DNA of 62,342 bases from Microbulbifer okhotskensis (GCF_023895975.1 NZ_JALBWM010000016.1:1-62342); one strand, 5' to 3'; shown: positions 1 to 9,489, counted from the stretch's first letter. Translations and numbers: made by a program. The notes: generated by a model not told the origin, from the sequence alone.

Positions 1-20
1 TCGACCAGAGCGCTGCTTGA

Positions 21-773
21 TCAGGCCTGTTGAACACCAGAATTGACAATAACTCTCTTGGCCGCAGTACGAGCGTTAAAATCCAGAACGATTTGTGGCT
101 CATCGGTGAAAACCCCATCAACTCCCTGGGTCGCGAGTAATATCAAGTCATTGGGATCGTTGACTGTAAATACAAAATTCTTGAGACCGCGCTGTCTGGC
201 ATCCGCAATCAGGTCAGTGTTGACGAAGTCCACATTGGTATGAAGTGAATAGGCCTTAAGAGGCGCTGTACAGGCGGCCAGATCTAATGGCACTCCGGCG
301 ATGAGTACGCCCCGGCGAACTTCAGGAATCAACTGTAGGCACTCGTAAAGTTGGCGGTGGTCAAAAGATGAAACAATATATTGTTGGTAGGATGTGTCGC
401 GATCATGTACGAAGGCTCGGATTTCACGGGCCAATAAAGCCGCGCAGTGAGGCCCTTTGAGCTCGATATTCAGCTGGGCACTATTTCCCACCAGTTCCAA
501 GACCTCCCGTAACGTGGGAACTAAATTGCCACAGGGCAGGGGTCTTTCCCTAAGCGCTTCTGGACGCATTTCTGTAATCAATTCGGAGCCGGCGATCAGG
601 CGCCCGAGTCGTCGATCGTGCTTTACTAGTAGTTGCCCACCGATATTCCATACATCAATCTCAACCCCCCCCACGGCGAGCTCCAATGCGTGCCCTATTG
701 CCTGGAGGGTATTTTCGCTGGCCCGCTGTTGATAGCCTCGGTGGGCGAAACAGAAAAGCGTAGCTGAAGTCAT
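21..773 (-). CDS. Glycerophosphodiester phosphodiesterase family protein
   Basis: The 250-aa product has the layout of the GDPD family, which hydrolyses glycerophosphodiesters to glycerol-3-phosphate and an alcohol. Visible motifs are H11-R12-G13, E20-N21, the metal-binding pair E38/D40 (VEIDVW) and catalytic H52-D53, followed by a later IELKG segment and a C-terminal TVND..DGVFTD stretch typical of the TIM barrel end. The length matches short cytoplasmic UgpQ-type enzymes and no signal peptide is present, so action on internalised or internal deacylated phospholipids is likely. It stands alone, transcribed leftward, about 170 bases from the next gene. The exact substrate cannot be told from sequence. 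Confidence 0.9.
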   Translation of the reverse strand: MTSATLFCFAHRGYQQRASENTLQAIGHALELAVGGVEIDVWNIGGQLLVKHDRRLGRLIAGSELITEMRPEALRERPLPCGNLVPTLREVLELVGNSAQLNIELKGPHCAALLAREIRAFVHDRDTSYQQYIVSSFDHRQLYECLQLIPEVRRGVLIAGVPLDLAACTAPLKAYSLHTNVDFVNTDLIADARQRGLKNFVFTVNDPNDLILLATQGVDGVFTDEPQIVLDFNARTAAKRVIVNSGVQQA

Positions 774-943
774 GGTTTATCGGTCCAATCCACGGAAGAA
801 CTACAGACTGTTATTGAAGTATTACGAGCATATTCTGTAGCCACCAAAGTTTGTGCTGTTTGATGAACAATTGGAATCAAAAAATTATTGTTATAGCACT
901 TGGTAATTATTTGAAGGACTGTATCCCAGATTTCGGCTGAGAA

Positions 944-1495
944 TCAATCTCCGGCCAATGCGCGGTAGCGGCCTTGGTGAAAAAGTAGCGGTTCACCGCC
1001 AAAAGCAGAAAACTCCAGCACTTCCCCTAAAAGTATGGTGTGATCGCCACCTTCGATGCACTGTGAGCGACGGCAGTGAAAATAGGCTGCACACTCTTCC
1101 AGGCGGGGAATTCCATTGGCTCCCTCGAACCAGCTGATCTGCCCGAACTTGTCTGCGCCACGGCCCGCAAAAAGGTTGGAAACATGCTGCTGGTCTGCGC
1201 GCAAAATATGTATGGCAAAGTGCTCGCGGGTGGTAAATGCCTTATAACCCATCGACTGCTTATCGATACTCCAGAGCACCAGAGCCGGGTCCAACGAGAC
1301 AGAGTTAAAACTATTGGCGGTCATTCCTGCTGGCTGCCCGTCGGCGTCCTGTGTGGTAATGACGGTGACACCGGTAGCGAAGTGGCCGAGCGTATCCCGC
1401 AGCAGCCGGCTTTGTTCGGGAGACGGGGAAATAGTACTGCTTTTCTCTGTCGTCATACTAAGGCTACTTGTACCAAAACTGTGCGGGGCGGCCAT
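944..1495 (-). CDS. Flavin reductase family protein (FMN-binding split barrel)
   Basis: The 183-aa protein matches the flavin reductase-like (DIM6/NTAB, HpaC-type) family. The diagnostic stretch HFATGVTVITT near residues 38-48 is followed by GMTANSFNSVSLDP, the FMN-binding segment, and a C-terminal GDHTILLGEVLEF motif. Such enzymes use NAD(P)H to supply reduced flavin to a partner monooxygenase. No monooxygenase is adjacent, but a rubredoxin/rubredoxin reductase fusion lies 65 bases upstream on the same strand, so both may belong to an electron-supply unit. The start is uncertain: neither this ATG nor an internal ATG 13 codons later (at 1456) has a clear ribosome binding site. Confidence 0.85.
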   Translation of the reverse strand: MAAPHSFGTSSLSMTTEKSSTISPSPEQSRLLRDTLGHFATGVTVITTQDADGQPAGMTANSFNSVSLDPALVLWSIDKQSMGYKAFTTREHFAIHILRADQQHVSNLFAGRGADKFGQISWFEGANGIPRLEECAAYFHCRRSQCIEGGDHTILLGEVLEFSAFGGEPLLFHQGRYRALAGD

Positions 1496-1559
1496 TTTAA
1501 GGCAAAAGTGTCGAGTTTGCGCGTTTTACCTCAAGCAGTTATTAAAAAAGAGATGATTA

Positions 1560-3200
1560 TTAATCAGCTTGTGACCGGTCGTCCATTATCGGGCGGCATT
1601 GGCTGCTCAGTCTGTCTCGATGGGTTATGGCATTGCCGGTGAGCGCAAAGCCGAGCAAATCTCCGTTGCGGTTGCGATACTCAGCGCGCACGCCGGAACT
1701 GTCATGTGCAACCTGCCAGTGGCCTTCTGCTGTGGGACTGGGCGGACAAATCGTAGTCGGGTGCAGGGTAGTTTTGACGGCCACAGGAATCGCGCCATAG
1801 TGAACTTTACAAGGCTGGCCGTTCAGGGTTTGCGCCAGCACTCTTGCGCAGGCGATCAGTGGTGCGACATAAAACAGTTGGTGGCCGTCGACCTCAGCAC
1901 AATCCCCCAGGGCGTAGATGGCAGGATCGCTGGTTTGCAGGTACCGATCGACAGTAATACCCCGCTGGACCTGTAGGCCTGCCATATTGGCCAGTCCGAT
2001 ATTGGCCTCCAGACCCAATGCGGCGAGAACTATGTCTGTTTCAATTTTATCGCCATTGTGCAGTTGAGCGCACAGGCCCGAGTTCGATCGTTCAATGCTT
2101 TTCAGTGAGGTTTCGCCATGAAATCGAACGCCATAGTTTGTCAGCTTGTGTTGTAGGTCACGACCGGCTACTTCGGGCAGAAGTGTTGCCAGGGGCCAAG
2201 CCTGCAGGTCGACCAAGTCCACTGCGAAGCCGGCTTGGATCAAGTCATTGGCAAATTCACAACCGATAAGCCCTGCGCCCAATAATGTGATGCGTTTACG
2301 CCCAGTGACAGCTGTGCGGAAACGGTGGTAGTCCCTCAAATTATTGATGCGGAAAATATCTGTATGGGCATCCCCTTCATAGTGCGGTAGTTTGCGGCAC
2401 TTGGCACCGGTAGCCAGAATCAGGCGTCCGTAGAGTATCTTTGAAACATGCTCGGAACCTTCCTGTTGTAGGGTCAGGGTTTTGTTAAGGCGATCTATAA
2501 GAATTACGCGTGTATGCACCAGAATTTCTGCGTATAGCTCACGGGACATTTCTTCCGAGCTCGAGTTGCAGAGTTGCTGTGCTGTTTTTCCATGGGAGAA
2601 AGAAGCGGATAATAAGGGCTTGGAATAAAAGGCGCCGTCGTCGGCGCTGATCAAGAACAGCGAAGTGAGTGAGTCCAGCTTACGAAATTCTCGCGCCAGG
2701 TTGTAGCCGGCCAATCCGGTGCCAATAATTACCACGGGCATTGAGTGGCTGGAGCCAGATTGAGGCGGCACTTTAGGGGCTGCAGCAACAGGAGTTGCAG
2801 ATACCAAAATCATATCGAACTCTTGTTTGCTGACACCACATTGGGGGCAGCTCCAATCATCCGGTATATCTTCCCAGCGGGTGCCCGGGGCAATGCTATC
2901 CTGCAGATGCCCTTTCGCTTCATCGTACGTCCAGCCACAGACCATGCATTCCCAAATACGAAATCCGCTGGTGGCCGCAAGTTCTTGCGGGGAGGTGTCA
3001 GAAGCACTAGCGGAGCGGTCTTTACCGATGACTTCCAGCATAGAGAAGTCTTGCTTGGCAGCGCCGCATTCTGGGCAATACCAATCTTCGGGTATGTCTT
3101 CCCAGTGGGTTTCGGGCGCAATACCCTCTTCGGGCCAGCCTTTGGATTCGTCGTAAATCCAGCCACAGTTCTGACATTGCCACTTTTTGAATGCCGACAT
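1560..3200 (-). CDS. Double rubredoxin - rubredoxin reductase fusion protein
   Basis: Counting from the ATG at 3200, which has a GGAG ribosome binding site (the open frame extends 18 codons further), the product is 546 aa. It carries two rubredoxin domains in tandem: [16 protein letters not shown] near residues 8-45 and [19 protein letters not shown] near residues 80-120, each with the two CxxC iron knuckles. These are joined to a pyridine-nucleotide/FAD oxidoreductase with [10 protein letters not shown] near residue 158, an NAD-binding GAGLIG motif and a C-terminal [11 protein letters not shown] motif. The fusion would pass electrons from NAD(P)H through FAD to its own rubredoxins, for a hydroxylase or for oxygen/peroxide reduction. 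Family function is well established; the terminal acceptor here is unknown. Confidence 0.9.
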   Translation of the reverse strand: MSAFKKWQCQNCGWIYDESKGWPEEGIAPETHWEDIPEDWYCPECGAAKQDFSMLEVIGKDRSASASDTSPQELAATSGFRIWECMVCGWTYDEAKGHLQDSIAPGTRWEDIPDDWSCPQCGVSKQEFDMILVSATPVAAAPKVPPQSGSSHSMPVVIIGTGLAGYNLAREFRKLDSLTSLFLISADDGAFYSKPLLSASFSHGKTAQQLCNSSSEEMSRELYAEILVHTRVILIDRLNKTLTLQQEGSEHVSKILYGRLILATGAKCRKLPHYEGDAHTDIFRINNLRDYHRFRTAVTGRKRITLLGAGLIGCEFANDLIQAGFAVDLVDLQAWPLATLLPEVAGRDLQHKLTNYGVRFHGETSLKSIERSNSGLCAQLHNGDKIETDIVLAALGLEANIGLANMAGLQVQRGITVDRYLQTSDPAIYALGDCAEVDGHQLFYVAPLIACARVLAQTLNGQPCKVHYGAIPVAVKTTLHPTTICPPSPTAEGHWQVAHDSSGVRAEYRNRNGDLLGFALTGNAITHRDRLSSQCRPIMDDRSQAD

Positions 3201-3296
3201 ATTTCTCCACCAAGTAAGGAAGCCCCGCTTGTCGCGAAATGGTCGAGGCCTCATCCATTTATAGTGGCAAAATCAGTCGAAGTACGTTGCGAAAGG

Positions 3297-3953
3297 CTAA
3301 TCAGTACCGCGCTGGGCAATTTTGCTCAGAGCACGCTGGTAAATATTGGCTATCTCCCCAGGGTGCTTGATTGAGATGCCCGGATCGTGAACCAGGCCAT
3401 CTTTCAGACCGTATACCCAACCATTGACACTAAGCTCCTGCCCAGCGCGCCAGGCATCGCGGACTATGGTGGTCTGGCAAACATGTATAACCTGCTCCAG
3501 GACATTCAGTTCGCACAGTAAATCCGTACGCTGCGATTGTTGAAACAGGTCGATTAAGGTGTGATGTTTATCCCTGACATCCTGAATATGTCGCAGCCAA
3601 TTGTCGATCAGGCCCAATTGATCGTTGTTTAGTGCTGCCTGTACACCACCACAACCGTAGTGACCGCAGACAATAATGTGTTTGACCTTAAGAATCTCTA
3701 CGGCGTACTGCAGTACAGATAGGCAGTTGAGATCTGAATGCACTACCACATTGGCTACGTTTCGGTGTACAAACAGCTCTCCGGGCAACAGACCTACAAT
3801 CTCATTGGCTGGCACACGACTGTCAGCACAACCAATCCATAAGTATTCGGGAGTTTGCTGTTCGGATAATTTGAGGAAGAAGTCGGGCTTCTCTTGGCGT
3901 GTTGCCAGGGACCACTGCTGATTGTTTTTAAATAAGTGATTGAGCGGGTGCAA
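3297..3953 (-). CDS. can: Beta-class carbonic anhydrase
   Basis: The 218-aa protein catalyses reversible hydration of CO2 to bicarbonate. All zinc-site elements of the beta class are present: C42, D44 and R46 in CADSRVP, then H98 and C101 in GHYGCGG. The HRNVAN segment near residues 63-68 is also typical. The length equals that of E. coli Can (about 220 aa). It ends about 95 bases from the start of the rubredoxin reductase gene and may be read upstream of it on the same strand. The gene symbol is by similarity to the Can subgroup. Confidence 0.93.
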   Translation of the reverse strand: MHPLNHLFKNNQQWSLATRQEKPDFFLKLSEQQTPEYLWIGCADSRVPANEIVGLLPGELFVHRNVANVVVHSDLNCLSVLQYAVEILKVKHIIVCGHYGCGGVQAALNNDQLGLIDNWLRHIQDVRDKHHTLIDLFQQSQRTDLLCELNVLEQVIHVCQTTIVRDAWRAGQELSVNGWVYGLKDGLVHDPGISIKHPGEIANIYQRALSKIAQRGTD

Positions 3954-4090
3954 TGCGATTGTATCCTAGGGTGACCAATTGGACATTTAGACGGCAGGAT
4001 AGCGGCTTTGTTCGTGCGGGCCAAGTGTGGGTGGTCTAACCTAAAAAGTGACTAATAACCCGCCTTGAGTCTAACAGGAATTTAAAAATC

Positions 4091-4294
4091 ATGGGAAGAA
4101 AGAAAAGTGCTGTATCCAGAAGGAGGCAGAGCGTTTCTCGGCACTCAACCTCCGTCGGTCGCCACCGTTTAAGAGTCCGCCAGTTATTGGCGCGGCGCAC
4201 CCGATTGCGCAGCTACCTACAATATTTTTTGGCGGATGAGACAATAGATTTAGAAGCCAGGTTGGAAAAGACAGATACTGAAGTTATGGAATAA
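4091..4294 (+). CDS. Small arginine-rich hypothetical protein
   Basis: This 67-codon frame starts at an ATG with an AGGAA about 10 bases upstream. The product is strongly basic in its first two thirds (many Arg, also Ser and His) and ends in an acidic helix-like tail (LEARLEKTDTEVME). I do not recognise the family. The composition suggests nucleic-acid or ribosome association, but that is only a guess. It lies between the divergent carbonic anhydrase and a GNAT gene and could be co-transcribed with the latter, 128 bases downstream. It may be real because of its ribosome binding site and position, but it is short. Confidence 0.45.
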   Translation: MGRKKSAVSRRRQSVSRHSTSVGRHRLRVRQLLARRTRLRSYLQYFLADETIDLEARLEKTDTEVME

Positions 4295-4422
4295 ATTCGA
4301 TATTGAGCACCGGAGCCGATATTCTTTGCTTTGCCCCAAGTTTGGTTCGGTTGAGCCCGATTAGTATAGGAACCTGCGGGTGCCATATTTCTGTTGCAAG
4401 GTCGTTGGTGAGAGAAGAGTGA

Positions 4423-4950
4423 ATGAATAAAGAGAGTTTTACGGAATTATCAACATCTGAGGTTGCTCCGCCTGTGAGCGTTATTTTGGCCGATTATGGT
4501 GATCCACAACACGCAAGGGATATTTTGGCGCTGATGGATGAATACGCTCAGCATCCGTTCGGAGGTGGAGAAGCTCTGCCAGAACATACTCGTTCTGATT
4601 TAGTGCCTGCTTTGAGAGAATTTCCCGGAGCATTTAGTGTTCTAGCCTATAAAGGCGCTATACCCGTGGGGCTGGTGAATTGTTTAACGGGTTTTTCTAC
4701 ATTTTTGTGTAAACCACTGGTCAACATCCATGATGTCGTCGTTAACGAATCTGCCCGTGGTGCGGGTGTGTGTACCGCAATGTTAGACTTTGTGGCACGA
4801 AACGCAAAAGAAAAAGGCTGCTGTAAGCTCACTCTGGAAATATTGGAAAAAAACTTTGCTGCCCAGGCAGCTTACCTAAAAGTGGGATTTAAGCCCTACA
4901 CATTGGATGAAGAGTTCGGGCGAGCCGAATTTTGGCAGCGTTACCTCTAA
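4423..4950 (+). CDS. GNAT family N-acetyltransferase
   Basis: The 175-aa product has the GNAT fold. The acetyl-CoA pyrophosphate loop is seen as ARGAGVCTAM near residues 110-119, preceded by a beta strand (VNIHDVVV), and the terminal motif B appears as NFAAQAAYLKVGFKPY. The ATG follows a GAGAAGAG ribosome binding site. The substrate is unknown; the N-terminal region (ILALMDEYAQHPFGGGEAL) resembles small GNATs acting on free amines or amino acids. No operon partner is evident other than the small basic protein upstream. Confidence 0.85.
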   Translation: MNKESFTELSTSEVAPPVSVILADYGDPQHARDILALMDEYAQHPFGGGEALPEHTRSDLVPALREFPGAFSVLAYKGAIPVGLVNCLTGFSTFLCKPLVNIHDVVVNESARGAGVCTAMLDFVARNAKEKGCCKLTLEILEKNFAAQAAYLKVGFKPYTLDEEFGRAEFWQRYL

Positions 4951-5366
4951 TAGGCCATTGAAGACTTTCCCATAGGCTTTTCAATCTGGGGTTAGGGTCC
5001 AATTTTTGGTTCGGCTTAGCAGGCTATCGAATAAATGTTGTTGTCAGCTGGTCAAGGCGCCGTTTTCTGATGTTGATATTCTTAACAGCGGAAAACGGCA
5101 AAAGTCCTTAGTTTTGAAGTATATGGTAAGTTTTGTCTTCAGCTAGGCGAAAAAAATTACCCATACTTTTGACGGGGCATTGCATGATCAGCAGAAAGTA
5201 GTCATTCGAGCCAATGGACTGGGGTAAAGGTGGTTTATTAGGCCGGCAGAGCCGTATTGATGAAAATAATCCGCAACCAAAATATTTAATAGATTAATAA
5301 TTTATTTTTCAGCGGATTATTATTCCAACAGACAATTAACCATTGCGATCTAAGTTTATCACTGCA
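4951..5366. other. Gene-free stretch between GNAT and EEP-like gene
   Basis: No convincing open frame lies in these 416 bases between two convergent genes. The one visible structure is an inverted repeat near 5059-5099, listed separately. The right half is AT-rich and has no clear T-tract terminator. Confidence 0.6.
5059..5099. repeat. 9-bp inverted repeat GCCGTTTTC...GAAAACGGC
   Basis: Perfect 9-bp arms, GCCGTTTTC at 5059-5067 and GAAAACGGC at 5091-5099, flank a 23-base spacer. The right arm is followed by only a short AAAA. It could fold as a long-loop hairpin between the two convergent genes, but there is no T-run, so a terminator role is weak. Confidence 0.4.
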
Positions 5367-6305
5367 TTACTTGGTCACATCAATGAAAATGCCCATATGA
5401 TCGGTTATTGCGGCAGCCATACTGGTGCCATTTACGGAAACCGGTGTACTTTGTGAAAGATAGTCCACTTTGATGACACTTATCGTTCCGGTATTATAGG
5501 CCGCCATATCGTATTTCTTACTGGCAGTACTGTTTGTGCCTGAAAAACTGCGTTGATAGGAGTCAGAGGGATTGATACTAGTGCCGGTATGAGCATCAGA
5601 GAAAGTGGAACCAGTGGCATTGCTGAGCACACTTGGGGTGAAGCTGGGACTACTTTGATTGGTGTCGCCCATAACGAGATCGATAGGACCGTTGCCGCTT
5701 TGTATTAACTGGTTATTGATACTGCGATAGAAAGCAATGGCTTCGTTTTCCTTTTTAGCGATGCTGTTAGGGACGTGGACAAAAACAGCATTCACATTGC
5801 CTGTCCTAACCGCAACCCACCCCATATTAGAGCCGATGACTTGATGCTGAGTGGTATTGGCTGCGTGCAGACTGAAACTGTTACATGCCTTTCCTGTTGA
5901 ACTTGAGCCAACCAGCCCTCCTGCGTGCTGCTGCATAGAGCTCCATTCTTGATTCAGTCCATCCATTTCGCCATATACCAGTAAATCACAGGTCTGACCG
6001 AGAGATCGGTACAGATGTTGATGGGTCTGACGAGCCTTTCCCTCGATCATAGATAGGAATTGGTTGTTACCGTGCTGGTTTTTGGCCATGTATCCCTGTG
6101 GGGCTTGTGTGACCAGCTGGGCCGGTCCATGGATTGGCACTTGGGGCCTTAGACTGTTTGCTGTTGGCATGACCAGATGCCAGTGACTTTGACTGACAGC
6201 TTGATGATTGTGTGTCATCCGTGTGAAATATTGGCTATTAGACGCACCAACCCCATGATTGGCACTGGCATTTGAATTAATGGATTGATAAGCGAAAGTA
6301 GGCAT
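5367..6305 (-). CDS. Putative endonuclease/exonuclease/phosphatase (EEP) fold protein
   Basis: The 312-aa product is not close to any family I can name with certainty, but it carries the skeleton of the EEP superfamily: an acidic residue in VYGEMDG near residue 112 (usual place of the Mg-binding Glu), a beta strand with His (VFVHVPN), the GDxN motif as LVMGDTNQ near residue 210, and a terminal DH motif as TDHMGIFIDV near residue 303. It is rich in Ser, Asn, Gln and His and has no signal peptide. The order and spacing agree with DNase I-like or CDT-B-like hydrolases. The nuclease or phosphodiesterase function is an inference; it could also be inactive. Confidence 0.5.
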   Translation of the reverse strand: MPTFAYQSINSNASANHGVGASNSQYFTRMTHNHQAVSQSHWHLVMPTANSLRPQVPIHGPAQLVTQAPQGYMAKNQHGNNQFLSMIEGKARQTHQHLYRSLGQTCDLLVYGEMDGLNQEWSSMQQHAGGLVGSSSTGKACNSFSLHAANTTQHQVIGSNMGWVAVRTGNVNAVFVHVPNSIAKKENEAIAFYRSINNQLIQSGNGPIDLVMGDTNQSSPSFTPSVLSNATGSTFSDAHTGTSINPSDSYQRSFSGTNSTASKKYDMAAYNTGTISVIKVDYLSQSTPVSVNGTSMAAAITDHMGIFIDVTK

Positions 6306-6700
6306 GAAGTCAGATCGTCCCTGATTTAAATATTGACTTGGATATTACCCGGAATATCACGGCTTACGGAACTAAAAACCTCTGAATAATTCCATGAATC
6401 GCTTTAAAAATATCACCCGATATCTGCAGTATTCTAGCCCTGCAGCGACATTACGGAATGATTCAGAAGCGCCCTAGGTTGTTAAGTAAATGATTCAAAT
6501 GGCTTTCCCGCTTTCTCCGCACGCAGGTTTTCTTTGGGAGCCTGTTGTTTTCATAGGGTTATTCAAGCGTTGACTTATCCGAGTAAGAAATACCGCGAAA
6601 GGTGGCGTTAAACTCGGCGTCATCATCCCTCCTTGTGCAATACTTTTTGGGTACTGAACCACTGGTCTCGTACATGCAGTGAACAAGGAGGGAATCTGCA
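6306..6700. other. Intergenic region between divergent genes
   Basis: These 395 bases separate the leftward EEP-like gene from the rightward gene at 6701 and should hold both promoters. No supported open frame was found. A strong ribosome binding site, AAGGAGGG at 6685-6692, belongs to the gene at 6701. Confidence 0.6.
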
Positions 6701-7423
6701 ATGCGGTTAAACTCAACTTTGGCACAAGGGCGCTACCACTACAGTTGTGATGGGCGAGAAATGCCCGTGCAGGATAGTTGGCAGTTGGGTGATGATGAGC
6801 AGGGGCGACGCTCTCTCGTCAGTCGACGCCTCGTGGGTGATAGAGGGTTTGGCATTGAAGTCGTCGCACTTCTTACCGGGGGATTGGTCAGTGAGTGTTT
6901 GGTACATTGGCGGGATCAAGTGGATGATGTGAGCGCTCACTATCGGCTGGTGCCTTTAGAGGGGCATAGCCCCGTCTTGGGAGATGCGATTGAAGCCAGT
7001 TGGACCGGTCCCAATGGACCTCAACAACTGAATCTTGCGGGAGACCAGCGACTGCTCTTTCCGCTTATGCGCGTATTTATGGGGCCGATATTGCTGAAAC
7101 TGGTGAAACATCAAGAGGGGCTCGAGGTCGTATCCCCGGATATTGTTGACCCATCACAAAGAGGAAAATTGCTTTCCCCTAGGGTTAGTCATCGCTCAGC
7201 GAAGCCAATGGCCGGTGACATGCCCAGTCAAAGGGCGCAGGAATTGGGGCCCGATATCAGTGGTTATGTCTATCAGGGGGATGAAGCTGAGCGCGATGCT
7301 CACTGTTATGTCGATAGCCGCAGTCTGTTGGTTGGATATGACTGGCCGTCTAGTACCGGCCGCCTATGGCAGGTCCGGTTGAGGGATTTGGAGTGGTCAC
7401 CAAACCTGGGAAGCCTGTTGTAA
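6701..7423 (+). CDS. Hypothetical protein, 240 aa
   Basis: The ATG follows a near-perfect AAGGAGGG ribosome binding site, so the gene is very likely real. I do not recognise the family. The protein has no signal peptide or membrane segment and looks like a soluble beta-rich protein (alternating hydrophobic strands such as FGIEVVALLTGGLVSECLVHW and YVDSRSLLVGYDW), with a Trp-rich C-terminus. It stands alone, about 240 bases ahead of phospholipase A. Confidence 0.7.
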   Translation: MRLNSTLAQGRYHYSCDGREMPVQDSWQLGDDEQGRRSLVSRRLVGDRGFGIEVVALLTGGLVSECLVHWRDQVDDVSAHYRLVPLEGHSPVLGDAIEASWTGPNGPQQLNLAGDQRLLFPLMRVFMGPILLKLVKHQEGLEVVSPDIVDPSQRGKLLSPRVSHRSAKPMAGDMPSQRAQELGPDISGYVYQGDEAERDAHCYVDSRSLLVGYDWPSSTGRLWQVRLRDLEWSPNLGSLL

Positions 7424-7661
7424 GACAATTATTAAAACTAAAACCCTTTATCAAGTCATTAAAGTTAATCTCTCTGGGCTAATAATTGCCAATATATGGG
7501 CAATGAGTGCGCAATCTGTCTTTATTGCTATTGACATGAAAGTCAAATTTGTTCGATTAGACATATTGTCAATTTAATCGTGAATTTATGTAGTGGGACT
7601 TGCAATGATCCACAGTGTAAGCTTGCATCCTACTTGCAAGAAATGACTGAGGAGGAGCGTT

Positions 7662-8774
7662 TTGTCCCGCTTTCGAAGAGGTTTTCCTGTTGGGCTCACA
7701 CTGTTTTCTTCTGTCGCTCTTCTAACGTATTTGCCAATGGCCAGCGCTGAAGGTACGCCTGAGACGGCATTCTCCATCGAGGCTGAGAAGGGGCCGCAAA
7801 CCTTGCATACACGCTGCCTTCATGAACAGATCCTTATTTCTGACGCCGACGTCACTATGCGGGAGATTCGACGGATTTGCGCTGAAAGGGTCCGGGCCCA
7901 GCTCACCCTGGAAGAGGACCCAGTTATTGCGGATTCGATAGTGCAAGAGTATGAGGAAGAGCTGCCAACCGATGACATTTTATTGGGGGGGCGTTCTCAA
8001 GCCATTAGAGATGCGGCAAATAACCCGTTCACACTGGCATCCCACAAAGCCAACTATGTATTGCCAATGGTTTACAACCCCTCTCCTGAAAAGGCTGGGT
8101 TGGCGAATATTGAGGGTCAGTCCGAGGCGAAAGAGCTGGACAACATTGAAGTTCAGTTCCAGCTCTCGGTGCAGGTTCCGGTATGGCGTGGCTTTCTGGG
8201 GCAGGCCTCAGTATTGAGTGTGGCTTACACCAACCGAAGTTTTTGGCAGGCCTATAATTCCGATGATTCTGCGCCTTTTAGGGAGACCAATCACGAACCG
8301 GAGGTGATTTTGAGTTGGCTTAATGACTGGAGCTTGTTTGGCTGGAGTAACGTTGCCAATCAAGTGGCAATCAATCATCAGTCAAACGGCCGCAGTGATC
8401 CTTACTCACGCAGCTGGAATCGGGTTTATGCCAATTTTATTTTTGAGCGTGACAACTATTCAATCAGTGTAAAACCCTGGTACAGGATCCCAGAGGAAAG
8501 GGAAGATGATGATAACCCGGATATTGAACACTATCTGGGTCATTTCGAACTGGGTGGGCGTTACCGGGATGGAGATCATACGCTCTCACTTATGCTAAGG
8601 AATAATTTACGTTCCGATAATCACGGTGCGGTAGAATTGACTTGGGGTTTTCCCCTCGGAAATCGTGTTGATGGGTATGTCCGGTACTTCAATGGTTATG
8701 GTGAAAGCCTGATCGACTACGATGAATCCGTACAGACTTTGGGTTTCGGTTTCATTTTGGCCCAAGGGTTTTAA
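7662..8774 (+). CDS. pldA: Outer membrane phospholipase A (PldA family)
   Basis: Translation starts at TTG 7662, four bases after a GGAGGAG ribosome binding site; the first 30 or so residues form a signal peptide ending in ASA. The C-terminal two thirds match the OMPLA beta barrel, with the active-site segment NHQSNGR giving H239 and S241 in precursor numbering, the preceding YTNRSFWQAY strand and a C-terminal strand ending in Phe (LGFGFILAQGF), as expected for barrel insertion. PldA hydrolyses phospholipids that reach the outer leaflet and so protects outer-membrane asymmetry. The N-terminal 120 residues are an extra acidic segment, making it longer than E. coli PldA (289 aa). A terminator-like hairpin follows. 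Confidence 0.92.
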   Translation: MSRFRRGFPVGLTLFSSVALLTYLPMASAEGTPETAFSIEAEKGPQTLHTRCLHEQILISDADVTMREIRRICAERVRAQLTLEEDPVIADSIVQEYEEELPTDDILLGGRSQAIRDAANNPFTLASHKANYVLPMVYNPSPEKAGLANIEGQSEAKELDNIEVQFQLSVQVPVWRGFLGQASVLSVAYTNRSFWQAYNSDDSAPFRETNHEPEVILSWLNDWSLFGWSNVANQVAINHQSNGRSDPYSRSWNRVYANFIFERDNYSISVKPWYRIPEEREDDDNPDIEHYLGHFELGGRYRDGDHTLSLMLRNNLRSDNHGAVELTWGFPLGNRVDGYVRYFNGYGESLIDYDESVQTLGFGFILAQGF

Positions 8775-8788
8775 GCTCTTTAATCGCG

Positions 8789-8813
8789 ACCCGCAGGTTG
8801 TGCGGGTTTCTCT
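8789..8813 (+). terminator. Hairpin terminator after pldA
   Basis: A perfect 7-bp stem, ACCCGCA and TGCGGGT around a 5-base loop, is followed by TTTCTCT. It lies 15 bases after the pldA stop codon and before the Nudix gene. Confidence 0.6.
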
Positions 8814-8856
8814 CCAAATATTCCATTCTTTTCCGACCAGCCAGCAGGTTTCGTTC

Positions 8857-9261
8857 ATGGCATTTGATGATAGCTATCGCCTCAGTGCTCATGCCGTTAT
8901 CACGAATGAAGCCGAAGAGGTTTTACAGTTGCGAGCCACTTATGCTGAGTGTGCTTGGGGTCTGCCTGGCGGGGCTTTAGATCCCGGAGAAACTATCCAT
9001 GAGGCCCTGGTGCGGGAGTGCCAAGAAGAGCTGGGAAGAGAGGTGAGAATTGAGTACCTGAGTGGTGTTTACTTCCACCATTGCTATAACTCTCATGTAT
9101 TTATTTTCCGTGCGCACTTTGCCGGTGAAGGGAATTGTATCCTTTCTACTGAACACTCCGACTTGGCTTATTTTCCCTTGCACCGTTTGTCAGAGGTGCA
9201 GCGTCATAGAATTAGGGATTGCCTGAGGTTCGATGGTGTAGTGCGTAGCGCAAAGTTCTAA
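8857..9261 (+). CDS. Nudix hydrolase
   Basis: The start chosen is ATG 8857, giving 134 aa; the frame is open further upstream but that part overlaps the pldA end and its terminator. The full Nudix box is present near residues 42-64: GG-ALDPG-E-TIHEALV-RE-CQEELG, with the three metal-binding glutamates in place. Such enzymes cleave nucleoside diphosphates linked to other groups; the substrate cannot be told here. The short length (one Nudix domain only) and terminal CLRFDGVV resemble small house-cleaning Nudix proteins. Confidence 0.88.
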   Translation: MAFDDSYRLSAHAVITNEAEEVLQLRATYAECAWGLPGGALDPGETIHEALVRECQEELGREVRIEYLSGVYFHHCYNSHVFIFRAHFAGEGNCILSTEHSDLAYFPLHRLSEVQRHRIRDCLRFDGVVRSAKF

Positions 9262-9302
9262 CTTTACTCGCTTCCTTGGCAATAGATCTGGTGCACCAAG
9301 GG

Positions 9303-9327
9303 ACATTTGGCGAAATTCGCCAAATGT
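9303..9327. repeat. Perfect 25-bp palindrome
   Basis: Two perfect 12-bp arms, ACATTTGGCGAA at 9303-9314 and its reverse complement at 9316-9327, surround a single central base. It lies between the Nudix gene and the decarboxylase gene, about 165 bases before the latter's ATG. No T-tract follows, so an operator or a symmetric mRNA hairpin is as likely as a terminator. Confidence 0.6.
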
Positions 9328-9489
9328 AAAGCAGTCGCGGAATTCCCCCCTTTCCTCCATTAATATTTGCTTCCTGGTTTTTTTACCCTGGAATTCCAGA
9401 GCCTCCGCAAAAGCAGGAGGGCTTATAAAAAGCGAATAAAATCAAATAGTTAAATAATTGATACGGCAGGCTGTAGACAGATACAGGCT

